This document shows, piece after piece, positions 13,829 to 22,251 of a stretch of DNA of 28,581 nt. The DNA is from DASSUW01 sp035717845. GTDB taxonomy: Bacteria > Actinomycetota > Thermoleophilia > Solirubrobacterales > Solirubrobacteraceae. The notes beneath the pieces were generated by a model. It was not told where the DNA came from, made no database searches, and saw only the letters and a list, made by a program, of their open reading frames with translations. Within the stretch, counting starts at the first letter, position 1, and the number at the start of each line of letters is the position of its first letter. The stretch covers positions 1 to 28,581 of the forward strand of contig DASTIC010000047.1 in NCBI GenBank assembly GCA_035717845.1. Direction: 5' to 3'. The position numbers and the translations under genes were made by a program.

Positions 13829-16030
13829 TCAACTGCGGCATTGAGGGGAGGGACGGGAGGCTGCGGCCGATTCCCTCGCTCTCCCTACCCAGCCGCCGTT
13901 GACGTTCGCCGGCGCCCAGCAGCCGCCGGTGTTGTAGCGCTGCGCCACGATGCAGGGCCGCTCGACCGGCCGCCCGCGGGCGATCGACCAGGCGAGGCGG
14001 ACGAACTGCGCGTGGGTCCAGGCGAGCGGCGTCGCCGAGCGCGTGCCCTCGCCGGCCGGCTCGTTCACCGGGGGTCGGCCGTCCCACACCTGCTCGGGCA
14101 GCATCAGCCCGTCGTTGGCGGTGCGGGCGATCGTGCGCAGGTGCGGCCGGGCGCTGCGGCCCGCGATCAGCGCGTACTCGCCGCGCTCGCCGGTCAGCAG
14201 CGGCCACAGGCGCCCGAACGTCTGGCGCTCGGCGGTCGGGAAGATGTTCCAGTCGGCGCCGGTGGCCGTCTCGCCGTAGCCGTCGAAGGTGAAGCGGTAC
14301 CAGACCGGGCCGTTCGGGGTCCGCACCCGCAGCTGGGAGTCGCCGACCGCGAGCGAGTTCAGGACGACCGGGTCGTCGTGGCGCTTGGCTCCGAAGAGCA
14401 CGAGGCCGAGGAACGAGTTGTCGACGATCTCGCGCTCGTCGACCGGGCGCGGGAAGTTGTCGCCGAGCGAGTACGTCGTGCCGTCGTTCGGGTTGCCGTC
14501 CTTGGTCACGCGCACGTAGTAGGGCTGCGTGGAGTACGGGCCGTTGGTGGTCGCTGTCCAGGTCTCGACCTGCTGCTGCCAGGAGTCGGCCGTCGCCTCG
14601 TACGTGGCGGCCCGCGCCGTGTCCCCGTTGGCGCGCGCGATGGCGGCGGCGCACACGAGGCCTGCGATCTCGGTCGCGATCGTGTTCGGCGACCAGCCGC
14701 TCTGGTTCTCCCAGCGCTCGTTGTCGCTCTCCGGCCCGCCCGCGACGACGTAGTCGGCCGCCCGGCGCACGTGCTCCCAGTCGGTCGCGCCGTGGCGGCC
14801 GAGCCACCAGGCGAGCACGATCGGCAGCGAGACCTGGTCCATCTGCTCGGTCATCCAGCGCGGCACGCCGTCGACCCGGGTGTTCTGCCAGAACGAGCCG
14901 TCCGGCTTCTGCACGCGCCACAGGAAGTCGAGCAGGCGCTCGGCGGCGGGCCGGTCGCCGGCCGCGGCCTGCGCGGTGGCCACGTGGTAGAGGTCGCGCG
15001 GCCAGACGAGGTGGTAGGGGCCGGAGTCGGGACGGCCCTCGAGCGTGAGCGTGCCCCACACCCACGGCATGCTCGGCGACGCGATCGAGGCGCCCCGGTG
15101 CGCCTTGTCCTCCGCCGCCGCGAGCACCATCAGCGACTGCTGGTAGAGGCGGCGCATGTGCTGCGAGCCGCGCACCGGCCGCGGCGGCCGGCGGACCGAC
15201 TGGAGGTATCCCACCCAGCCGTTCGCGTAGCGGCGCGCCGCGGGCGCGAAGCGGCTGCCGCTGGCCGCCTGCCGCGCCGCGGCGGCGTTGGGGCCGAAGC
15301 CGATCGCGAGCGTGAGGTCACGCCGGCGGACGCCGTCGAGCTTGGTCTCCGCCGCCTGGACGACGTTGCCGGGCGCGGTCGCGTCGTACTGAGCGTCGAT
15401 GTCGCCGTCCTCGAGGTCGGCGCGCGGGTCGCTGGCGCTGCCCGCGTAGCCGCTGGTCGTGCGCCGGAGCGCGGGGGTGGCGCGGATCGCCGAGGCCACG
15501 GTGTCGTCGGACGCGACCAGCGCCGACGGCCGCGAGAAGCCGAGATCGTCGTCGCCGTCGTTGCCCGGTGCGGGATCGGCGAGCACGAAGAGCTTCAGCG
15601 GCCGACCTGAGAACGAGTTGAAGCGAACGCGGGCGAGCACGGTCGCGCGGCGCGGGTCGGTGATCCAGGTCGCCTCGAGCCGCCAGCCGGTCCCGCGCAG
15701 GATCTGGCGGTAGGTGAGCGAGCCGGCGACCGGCCGCACGGTCCCGCGCCCGACCAGCCGCCGCCCGTCGGCGACCACGAACTCCAGGTCGCGCAGGCTC
15801 GGTGTCGAGAGGTCGGGGTAGTAGATCTCCGTCAGCTCGGTCTGCCGGAGCGTGAACCACACCGGGCTGCCGAGCTGCACGGCGCCGCCGAAGCCCTGCT
15901 TGTCGGCGGGCGCCCACGTGTGCCGCTCGCCGGGTGCGCCCGGGGCGGGCGGCTTGGCCGCGCCGGCGGCGGCCGGCCACAGGGCCAGCAGCAGGGCGGC
16001 GGTCGCAAGTGCTCGGATCGAGTGCGGCAC
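13829..16030 (-). CDS. secreted GH15 glucoamylase/glucodextranase-like enzyme
   Basis: The 733-residue product starts with a signal peptide (residues 5-24, AAAGA cleavage). An N-terminal beta-sandwich domain (about 35-275: WAPADKQGFGGAVQLGSPVW ... YYPDLSTPSLRDLEF) is followed by an (alpha/alpha)6 barrel with HLVWPRDLYH, GSFWQNTRVDG, the catalytic acid E441 in NERWENQSGWSPNTIA and the base E646 in MLPEQVWD. This layout matches bacterial glucoamylases and glucodextranases, which release glucose from alpha-1,4- or alpha-1,6-glucans. The C-terminal ~40 residues carry two cysteines (CIVAQRYNTGGC). The GTG start at 16030 is 4 nt after the kinase-ATPase stop, with GAGGCG as ribosome site inside that junction, so expression should follow that of the kinase. 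Glucan specificity cannot be told from sequence alone. Confidence 0.93.
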   Translation of the reverse strand: MPHSIRALATAALLLALWPAAAGAAKPPAPGAPGERHTWAPADKQGFGGAVQLGSPVWFTLRQTELTEIYYPDLSTPSLRDLEFVVADGRRLVGRGTVRPVAGSLTYRQILRGTGWRLEATWITDPRRATVLARVRFNSFSGRPLKLFVLADPAPGNDGDDDLGFSRPSALVASDDTVASAIRATPALRRTTSGYAGSASDPRADLEDGDIDAQYDATAPGNVVQAAETKLDGVRRRDLTLAIGFGPNAAAARQAASGSRFAPAARRYANGWVGYLQSVRRPPRPVRGSQHMRRLYQQSLMVLAAAEDKAHRGASIASPSMPWVWGTLTLEGRPDSGPYHLVWPRDLYHVATAQAAAGDRPAAERLLDFLWRVQKPDGSFWQNTRVDGVPRWMTEQMDQVSLPIVLAWWLGRHGATDWEHVRRAADYVVAGGPESDNERWENQSGWSPNTIATEIAGLVCAAAIARANGDTARAATYEATADSWQQQVETWTATTNGPYSTQPYYVRVTKDGNPNDGTTYSLGDNFPRPVDEREIVDNSFLGLVLFGAKRHDDPVVLNSLAVGDSQLRVRTPNGPVWYRFTFDGYGETATGADWNIFPTAERQTFGRLWPLLTGERGEYALIAGRSARPHLRTIARTANDGLMLPEQVWDGRPPVNEPAGEGTRSATPLAWTHAQFVRLAWSIARGRPVERPCIVAQRYNTGGCWAPANVNGGWVGRARESAAASRPSPQCRS

Positions 16031-16034
16031 CGCC

Positions 16035-19000
16035 TCAAGACTGCCCGCCAGGCGCCAGATGGAAACTGGCGGTCTCCGGCACCCTCAGCAGCGCCGTGCG
16101 CGCCAGGCCCGCCGTCTGCCAGCGATGCTCGGGATCGCGGGCCAGCATCGTTCCCATCACCTCGCGCAACTCGGGCGACGCCATCGAGAGCGCAGCGACG
16201 TTCACGTCCTCGGCGACCGCCCGGCGCAGCACCTCGAACAGCTCCCCTGGCTCGCGCGCCGGCTGCCCCGCCAGCATCTCCCACAGCAGCATCCCGACCG
16301 AGTAGATGTCGGCGCGGCCGTCGACGACGGCGCCGGTGATCACCTCGGGTGCCAGGTAGGCGGGCGTGCCGATGAGCGGGTCGCCGCTCTCCGTGATCTT
16401 CGTCGTGCTGCTCTCGTGCTTGGCCAGCCCGATGTCGACGATCACCGGGTCCGTCTTGCCGCGGACCATGATGCTCGAGGGCTTGAGGTCGAGCCGCACG
16501 ACGTCGTGATGGCCCAGGTAGTCGAGTGCGTCGAGCAGCGCGGCGGCGATGGCCACGGCATCGCTCGGCTCGAGCCGGACCTGGCGCATGAGCTGCTTGA
16601 GCGACGTGCCGCTTACGAACTCCATGACGATGCCCAGGCGGCCGTCCTCCTCGGTGAACATGTCGAGCGTCGGCACGATGTTCGGGTGCTCGAGCGCCTT
16701 GGCGATCTGCGCCTTGCGCACGAACCGCGCGCGCATCGTCTCGTCGCCTTCCAGCCCCGGGACGTCGAGCATCTTCACGGCCACGGTCTGCCCGCGCTGG
16801 CGGTCGCGGGCGGTGTAGACCCGGCCCATCCCGCCGCGGTCGATCTCCTCCTGCAGCTCGTAGCGGCCACCGCCTACGACGTCGCCGGGACGGGTCGACT
16901 CCCAGGGCTGCGCCGCGATCTCGCCGCCGCCGTCGGCGAGCAGGTCAGCCCGCTCCTGCACGTTGTCGCGCGCGAAGGCCCGCAGCTTGGCGACAACGTC
17001 GTCGGCGAGCTTGTACACGGCGACCTGCGCGTCGGGCACGTCGCCGAAGTGGCGCTCGTGGGCGCCGAGGCTGCGGACGCGGACGACGTAGCCGTGGGTG
17101 ACGAGGTGCTCGAGCAGCGCCTCGACCTTCTCCGGCACGAGCACGAGCAGCGGGTCGAGCGCGTCGTCGTCCTCGCCGTCGTCGCGCGGGATGACGTCCC
17201 GGGCGGTGAAGGTGCGGCCGAGGGTGCGCAGGATCCAGTCGGTCACGTAATAGGCGCCGATCCGCCAGCGGTCCTCGTCGATCGCGACGGCGAACGCGTG
17301 GCCGGGGCCGGGGCCGGTGAACTCGGCCAGGACCCGCTCTACTCCCGCGTAGAACTCGATCCGCGCGCGGTCGGGCGTGCGCAGTGTGAGGCAGGGGCGC
17401 CCGCCGTCCCACTCGACGAGCGAGTTCAGCTCCATGAGCAGCAGGCGCGGCACGCCGCGGGCCTTGAACCGCAGGTAGTCGGGCAGGGAGGCGACCTCCG
17501 GGCGCTGCTCCCAGCCGTCCGTCATCGTGCTCTCCAGCAGCCGGTCGGTCGCCTGCCAGACGCACGGCACGTACAGCTGCCAGCCGAACACGCTGTCGTA
17601 GACGCTGTTGCCGCGATGGCTGTGGCGCATCGACAGGTCGTGCAGGTCGGGCCCGGCGATGAAGACGAAGTGCACGCCCCAGGTAGTGAGCAGGTTCTTG
17701 AGACCGCTCACCAGGTTGTCGAGGCTGGCGCGGCCCACGTCCGACACCGTGAGCTTGTCCAGCTCGTCGATGACGACGACGACCTTGCCGTTCCAGCGCG
17801 TCTCGGGCGTCCCGTGACGGCGGAAGAGCGAGACGATGCGCAGGAAGTCGTGCTCGACGTCGGCCGCCGAGTAGGCGAGGAACGACGCCTCCATCGCCAG
17901 CGAGTCGGTCGTCTTGCCCGAGAGGTCGACCTTGAACGCGTCGAGCATCGGCAGCGGGATGCCGAAGCCGAGCCCGCGCGTGCGCTCGCTCTCGGAGTCG
18001 CGCGTCTGGGTGAAGGAGAGCGACGTGCGCCGGTACGCGAGGATCAGCTGGCGCCGGACCTCCTCGTCGAGCTGCTCGAGCACGCCGCCGTCGTCGAGCG
18101 CCTCGTACAGCCGCCGGATCACCTCGAACAGCAGCTCCTCGGTCGACTTCGGCCGGGCGACATTGAGGAACACGGGCACGACCGCGTCCTTGCCGATCTC
18201 CGCCCGCAGGTGGTCGAGCGCGCTGAGGATGACGGTCGTCTTGCCGACGCCGCGAAACCCGGTGAGCAGGAAGGCGCCGCCGTTGGAGTGCATGATGCGC
18301 TCGACGAGCGCGAGCACGACCTCCTCGTTGCCCAGCAGCGGGAGCGCGTCCTCCTCCTGGGCGGCGAACGGGTGGTGGACGTAGCGGAACGTCGGGCTCA
18401 CCGGCACGCGCACCGCCGCGGCGCGGCGCCGGGCCTCGGCGAGGCGGTCGGTGCTCTGCCTCACGCTCGGGCTGTGCCCGTTGGTCGCGGGGGCCGGGAG
18501 GGCCGGCGGCGGCGCCGGCGGTCGGGCCGGGCGCCGCCACAGCCGCGGCCACCGCCAGCGCCGCCCGGGCGCGGTCGCGAGCGGCGGCTCGTAGCCGGAC
18601 GCGTACACGGTGACGCTGCTCGGCGGCGGCGGCGCGACGGGAGCGGGAGCGGCGACCACCGGCGGTGCCGGGACGGGCGGGGGAACGCCGAGGGCGAGCG
18701 CGAACCCGCCTGCCGTCGCGAATCGCTCGCGCGGGTCCTTCGCCATCGCGACGGCGAGGATGCTGTCGAACACCGCCAGGTCCGGTGAGACCTGCGAGGG
18801 CACCGGCACCGGGTCGTTGATGTGGGCGAACAGCGTGCTCGCCGGCGAGTCACGCGGGTACGGCACCCGCCCGGTGAGGGTCACGTAGAGCAGGCAGCCG
18901 AGCGCGTAGATGTCCGCGCGCGCGTCGCCGGCGGCGCCCATGATGCGCTCCGGCGCCATGTAGTCGAGCGAGCCGGCGAAGTCGCCCGCCTCGCCCGGTG

Positions 19001-19499
19001 CGGTCTGGACGACGTGATCGCTGTGCGCGATCGCCAGCCCGAAGTCGGTCACGTACGCGTGGTCGCCGGCGGCGAGCAGCACGTTGCCGGGCTTGACGTC
19101 GCGGTGCACGAGCCCGAGCGAGTGCGCGGCGTCGAGCGCCGCCGCGACCTGGCCGAGGATGCGCACGGCACGGTCGACGGGAAGCGGGACGACGGTGTCG
19201 AGGCTCGGCCCGTCGATCAGCTGCATCGCGAGGAACAGGCGGCCGCCTGCCTCACCCGCCCGGTAGACCGGCACGACGTGGGCGTGGCCGATCGCGGCCG
19301 CCAGCCGCGACTCGCGCTGGAACTGCGCCCGGAACTGCGCGTCGTCGGCGAGCGACGGCGACATGACCTTGAGCGCCACGGAACGGCTGAGCGCGAGCTC
19401 GGTGGCGGCGTAGACGACGCCCATGCCGCCGCGCCCGATGACGCGGTCGATGCGATAGCCATCGAACTCCGAGCCCGGGTTCAGTCCCTCGGCGGTCAT
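16035..19499 (-). CDS. Ser/Thr kinase - AAA ATPase - degenerate kinase fusion protein
   Basis: The 1154-residue product has four parts. (1) Residues 12-272 form a PknB-like kinase with IGRGGMGVVY, K44, E63, H132-R-D134, N139, D152-F-G and A182-P-E: complete. (2) About 272-350 is a Pro/Ala linker with a Trp/Arg cluster (RRWRWPRLWRR). (3) About 370-850 is a P-loop ATPase with Walker A GFRGVGKTT (414-422) and Walker B VVVVIDELDKL (573-583), then a region like winged-helix DNA- or protein-binding modules (about 735-850). (4) About 878-1140 is a second kinase that keeps K909, D1004 and K1006 but has K929 for the alpha-C Glu, RLD for HRD, S1009 for the Mg-binding Asn, and DIG for DFG. PknK of mycobacteria joins one kinase to an ATPase; two flanking kinases are unusual. 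No membrane segment is seen. Function unknown. Confidence 0.92.
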   Translation of the reverse strand: MTAEGLNPGSEFDGYRIDRVIGRGGMGVVYAATELALSRSVALKVMSPSLADDAQFRAQFQRESRLAAAIGHAHVVPVYRAGEAGGRLFLAMQLIDGPSLDTVVPLPVDRAVRILGQVAAALDAAHSLGLVHRDVKPGNVLLAAGDHAYVTDFGLAIAHSDHVVQTAPGEAGDFAGSLDYMAPERIMGAAGDARADIYALGCLLYVTLTGRVPYPRDSPASTLFAHINDPVPVPSQVSPDLAVFDSILAVAMAKDPRERFATAGGFALALGVPPPVPAPPVVAAPAPVAPPPPSSVTVYASGYEPPLATAPGRRWRWPRLWRRPARPPAPPPALPAPATNGHSPSVRQSTDRLAEARRRAAAVRVPVSPTFRYVHHPFAAQEEDALPLLGNEEVVLALVERIMHSNGGAFLLTGFRGVGKTTVILSALDHLRAEIGKDAVVPVFLNVARPKSTEELLFEVIRRLYEALDDGGVLEQLDEEVRRQLILAYRRTSLSFTQTRDSESERTRGLGFGIPLPMLDAFKVDLSGKTTDSLAMEASFLAYSAADVEHDFLRIVSLFRRHGTPETRWNGKVVVVIDELDKLTVSDVGRASLDNLVSGLKNLLTTWGVHFVFIAGPDLHDLSMRHSHRGNSVYDSVFGWQLYVPCVWQATDRLLESTMTDGWEQRPEVASLPDYLRFKARGVPRLLLMELNSLVEWDGGRPCLTLRTPDRARIEFYAGVERVLAEFTGPGPGHAFAVAIDEDRWRIGAYYVTDWILRTLGRTFTARDVIPRDDGEDDDALDPLLVLVPEKVEALLEHLVTHGYVVRVRSLGAHERHFGDVPDAQVAVYKLADDVVAKLRAFARDNVQERADLLADGGGEIAAQPWESTRPGDVVGGGRYELQEEIDRGGMGRVYTARDRQRGQTVAVKMLDVPGLEGDETMRARFVRKAQIAKALEHPNIVPTLDMFTEEDGRLGIVMEFVSGTSLKQLMRQVRLEPSDAVAIAAALLDALDYLGHHDVVRLDLKPSSIMVRGKTDPVIVDIGLAKHESSTTKITESGDPLIGTPAYLAPEVITGAVVDGRADIYSVGMLLWEMLAGQPAREPGELFEVLRRAVAEDVNVAALSMASPELREVMGTMLARDPEHRWQTAGLARTALLRVPETASFHLAPGGQS

Positions 19500-19549
19500 C
19501 GCCGCGCCGACGCTCTCAGGGGTGTGCGGTTCCTGTCAAGCTCGCGCGC

Positions 19550-20746
19550 ATGCGCTTCGCCGAGCACGAGTTCGCCGTCCCGCTCGACCACGACGAGCCC
19601 GACGGCGCCACCATCACGGTCTTCGCGCGCGAGGTGGCCGCGGTCGACGGCGCCGACCGCCCGTACCTGCTGTTCCTCCAGGGCGGCCCCGGCTACGAGG
19701 CGCCGCGCCCGACCCGCGCTCCCAGCGGCCCGGGATGGCTCGCTCGCGCGCTCGAGGACTACCGCGTACTGATGCTCGACCAGCGCGGCACGGGCCGCTC
19801 GACGCCCGTCGGCCTGCTCTCCGGGCTCACCCCCGCAGAGCAGGCCGACCACCTGCGCCACTTCCGCGCCGACTCGATCGTGCGCGACGCCGAGCACATC
19901 CGGCGCGCGCTCGGGGTCGAGCGCTGGAGCGTGCTAGGGCAGAGCTTCGGCGGCTTCTGCACGGCGACGTACCTCTCCCTCGCGCCCGAGGGGCTGGCCG
20001 AGGTGTTCTTCACCGGCGGCCTGCCGCCCGTGGGGCGCGACGTCGACGACGTCTACACGGCGACCTACCGGCGCACGCTCGACCGCAACGACCGCTACTT
20101 CGAGCGCTACCCGGAGGACCGCGAGCGCGTGCTGCACCTGCACGAGCTCGACCTCAGGCTGCCCGACGGCGACCATCTCACATCGCAACGCGTGCGCCAG
20201 TTCGGGTCGGTGCTCGGGATGAGCGACGGGGCCGAGGCGCTCCACCACCTGCTCGAGCTCCCGCCCGAATCGCCCGCCTTCCTCCACGACGCCATGGCCG
20301 CGACCGCCTTCGCTCGCAACCCGCTCTACGCCGTCATCCACGAGGCGAGCTACGCCGACGGCGGCAGCACGCGCTGGTCAGCCGACCGCCTGCTCCCCGA
20401 CGTCTACGAGGAGCGCTCCGAGCTGTTCACCTGCGAGCACGTCTTCCCGTGGATGTTCGAGGACTACGGCGCGCTGGCGCCGCTGCGCGAGGCCGCCGAG
20501 ATCCTCGCCGGGCACGAGTGGCCCCGGCTCTACGACGCCGAGCGGCTGGCCGCCAACGAGGTCCCGGCGGCGGCCGCCATCTACGCGGACGACCCGTACG
20601 TCGAGCGCGAGTTCTCGGAGGAGACGGCCGCTCGGATCCCCGGGCTCCGGCCGTGGATCACGAACGAGTACGACCACAACGGCCTGCGCGCCGACGGAGC
20701 CCGCATCCTCGGCCGGCTCATCGACCTCGTGCGCGGGCGCATCTAG
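19550..20746 (+). CDS. prolyl aminopeptidase-like alpha/beta hydrolase (S33)
   Basis: The 398-residue product shows the S33 peptidase pattern: LLFLQGGPGYEAPRP with the oxyanion-hole GGPG at 45-48, LMLDQRGTGRSTP at 74-86, and the nucleophile S132 in LGQSFGGFC. The C-terminal acid and histidine are likely in the stretches IYADDPYVE and NEYDHNGLR. Length and layout match the large actinomycete prolyl aminopeptidase group, which cuts N-terminal proline from short peptides, though amide or ester hydrolysis cannot be excluded. There is no signal peptide, so it is cytoplasmic. It is divergent from the kinase gene across 50 bp; no clear Shine-Dalgarno precedes the ATG. It converges with the L,D-transpeptidase gene. 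Confidence 0.9.
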   Translation: MRFAEHEFAVPLDHDEPDGATITVFAREVAAVDGADRPYLLFLQGGPGYEAPRPTRAPSGPGWLARALEDYRVLMLDQRGTGRSTPVGLLSGLTPAEQADHLRHFRADSIVRDAEHIRRALGVERWSVLGQSFGGFCTATYLSLAPEGLAEVFFTGGLPPVGRDVDDVYTATYRRTLDRNDRYFERYPEDRERVLHLHELDLRLPDGDHLTSQRVRQFGSVLGMSDGAEALHHLLELPPESPAFLHDAMAATAFARNPLYAVIHEASYADGGSTRWSADRLLPDVYEERSELFTCEHVFPWMFEDYGALAPLREAAEILAGHEWPRLYDAERLAANEVPAAAAIYADDPYVEREFSEETAARIPGLRPWITNEYDHNGLRADGARILGRLIDLVRGRI

Positions 20747-20764
20747 GCGCCTGTCCGCCCCGCG

Positions 20765-21565
20765 TCAGTGGATCGTGATCGGGGTGCCGACGGGCATCCG
20801 GCGGGCGAGCTCGAGGATGTCCTCGTTGCTCATGCGGATGCAGCCGTGGGAGATCGCGCCGGGGATCAGGTCCGGACGATCGGTGCCGTGGATCCCGACG
20901 AAGCCGCCGGCGGGCCAGTCGGTCGCCTCGGGCGAGCGGGCGCTGGTGCCGAAGGCCACCGGGCCGTAGGTCGGGCTGCGGTAGCGCGAGAGCCGGTTGC
21001 GGACGTAGAAGCTCCCAGTGGGCGTCGGCGTGTCCGCACGTCCCACGCCCACCGCCGCGCGGAAGACCTCACGTCCGTTGCTGTAGAGCGTCGCCTGTCG
21101 TCGTGTGAGGTCCACGTCGAGCCTCGTGCGCAGCGCGCCGTAGCCGCCGAGCGCCGTTCGGGGCACCCACCCGGTCGAGCCGTTGGGCAGGATCGCGAGT
21201 GCTACGCGGACCCACGCTCCGCCCGAGCGAGCGTAGTGGCGCTCGAGGACCGCGACCACATTGCGGGTGTGCTCGGGCGTCCTCGGCGAGAGCCGCGCGA
21301 CCGCCGGAGCGTGCTCCCCGGGAGAGGCGCGAACGACGACCGACCGGCTCACCGGCGCCCACAGCGAGAGGTGGGCCAGCGAGCCGAGCCGCCGCGGGCG
21401 CCCGGGTGTGAACGCCGGCTCGACCGGCATCGGCAGGGCGGCAGCACCGGCCGGCCGGGTCGCGGGCTGTGGCGCGGACGAGCCCAGCGACGCTCCACTC
21501 ACGACCACCGCCGCAACCGCGGCCGCCGCGGTGACGGCCGCTGCTGCGGCGCGCCGCGATGGCAT
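20765..21565 (-). CDS. L,D-transpeptidase (YkuD domain)
   Basis: The 266-residue product has an N-terminal signal peptide or anchor (about 5-25, AAAAAVTAAAAVAAVVVSGA), an SH3-like middle part (about 65-140: VVVRASPGEHAPAVARLSPR ... GSTGWVPRTALGGYG) and a YkuD domain (about 148-266) with GIHGTDRPDLIPGAISHGCIRM. The catalytic residues are H226, S239, H240 and C242. Such enzymes form 3-3 cross-links in peptidoglycan or attach proteins to it. ATG 21565 overlaps the TGA of the upstream ferritin-like gene by one base (TGATG) and gives a proper signal peptide, so the longer frame extending to the right is not real. Last gene of the ferritin-like unit. Confidence 0.92.
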   Translation of the reverse strand: MPSRRAAAAAVTAAAAVAAVVVSGASLGSSAPQPATRPAGAAALPMPVEPAFTPGRPRRLGSLAHLSLWAPVSRSVVVRASPGEHAPAVARLSPRTPEHTRNVVAVLERHYARSGGAWVRVALAILPNGSTGWVPRTALGGYGALRTRLDVDLTRRQATLYSNGREVFRAAVGVGRADTPTPTGSFYVRNRLSRYRSPTYGPVAFGTSARSPEATDWPAGGFVGIHGTDRPDLIPGAISHGCIRMSNEDILELARRMPVGTPITIH

Positions 21566-22251
21566 CAGCCGGTGTACCGTGGCCGCCGCCTCGAGGACTT
21601 CTTCGGCTGCGCCCTGATGAATCGCGTGCGGGCGATGACGCCCTGTACCGAGCGCAGCGTGCGCGGCTCGTCGAAGGCGCGGGCGACCGGCGCCGAGCCG
21701 ACGATGCGGCGGGCCCATGCGGCGTGGCGGGCCTCGACGGTCATGAGGCCGAGCAGCGCCGCGGCCAGCCCGCGGTCGCGGACCTGCGGCATGACGCCGG
21801 TGAGCAGTGCGACGGTGAGGTCCTCCATCGCCACCGCCGTGCTCGTGAACCCTGCATCGGTCTCGTTGTCCTTGCCGAAGTCGAAGAACGGCCGCGGCTC
21901 GGCCTTCGGGCCGAGCACCTTCTTGATGATGCGGACGTGAGCGCGCTCGTGCGCGCCGAGCGTGCGCGCCCACTTCTGCTTCGCGCTCGACATCTGAGCG
22001 ATTGTGCCGAGCTCCTCGGCCTGGGTGTAGAAGGTCGCCTGTAGGCGCTCGAAGCGGAGGCCGAACTGGAGGATGTCCACGTCGGTGACCGCGGCGTCCG
22101 CCTCGGCCGGCGCCGAGAGCCCGGCGAGCATGGCGGCGCTCCCGAGCGCCGCGGTGCGCAGGAAGCCGGCGCGCGTGGAGCCGAACAGCTGGGCGAGCGC
22201 GTCGGAAAGCGCCTCGTCGCGATCCAGGGCGCCGAGCGTGAGATCGGTCAT
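21565..22251 (-). CDS. ferritin-like domain protein (second of pair)
   Basis: The 228-residue product has an export-like N-terminus (STRAGFLRTAALGSAAMLAG, then APAEADA cleavage) resembling a Tat signal whose second Arg is Ala. The ferritin-like four-helix bundle (about 55-185) keeps a full di-metal set: E69 in RFERLQATFY, E102-x-x-H105 in GAHERAHVRII, E143 in AMEDLTV and E173-x-x-H176 in VEARHAAWA. It belongs to the secreted Ferritin-2-like group; a role in iron or peroxide handling at the envelope is inference. Its C-terminus is basic (KKSSRRRPRY). ATG 22251 overlaps the upstream TGA (ATGA); its own stop overlaps the L,D-transpeptidase start. Confidence 0.88.
   Translation of the reverse strand: MTDLTLGALDRDEALSDALAQLFGSTRAGFLRTAALGSAAMLAGLSAPAEADAAVTDVDILQFGLRFERLQATFYTQAEELGTIAQMSSAKQKWARTLGAHERAHVRIIKKVLGPKAEPRPFFDFGKDNETDAGFTSTAVAMEDLTVALLTGVMPQVRDRGLAAALLGLMTVEARHAAWARRIVGSAPVARAFDEPRTLRSVQGVIARTRFIRAQPKKSSRRRPRYTG

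Noticed and set aside
15852..18788. A 978-residue open frame on the plus strand opposite the kinase-ATPase and GH15 genes
   Set aside because: It is an antisense shadow of strong third-position GC bias; its composition is His/Arg/Gly/Val-rich with no recognisable domain, while the minus strand encodes clear kinase and GH15 motifs.
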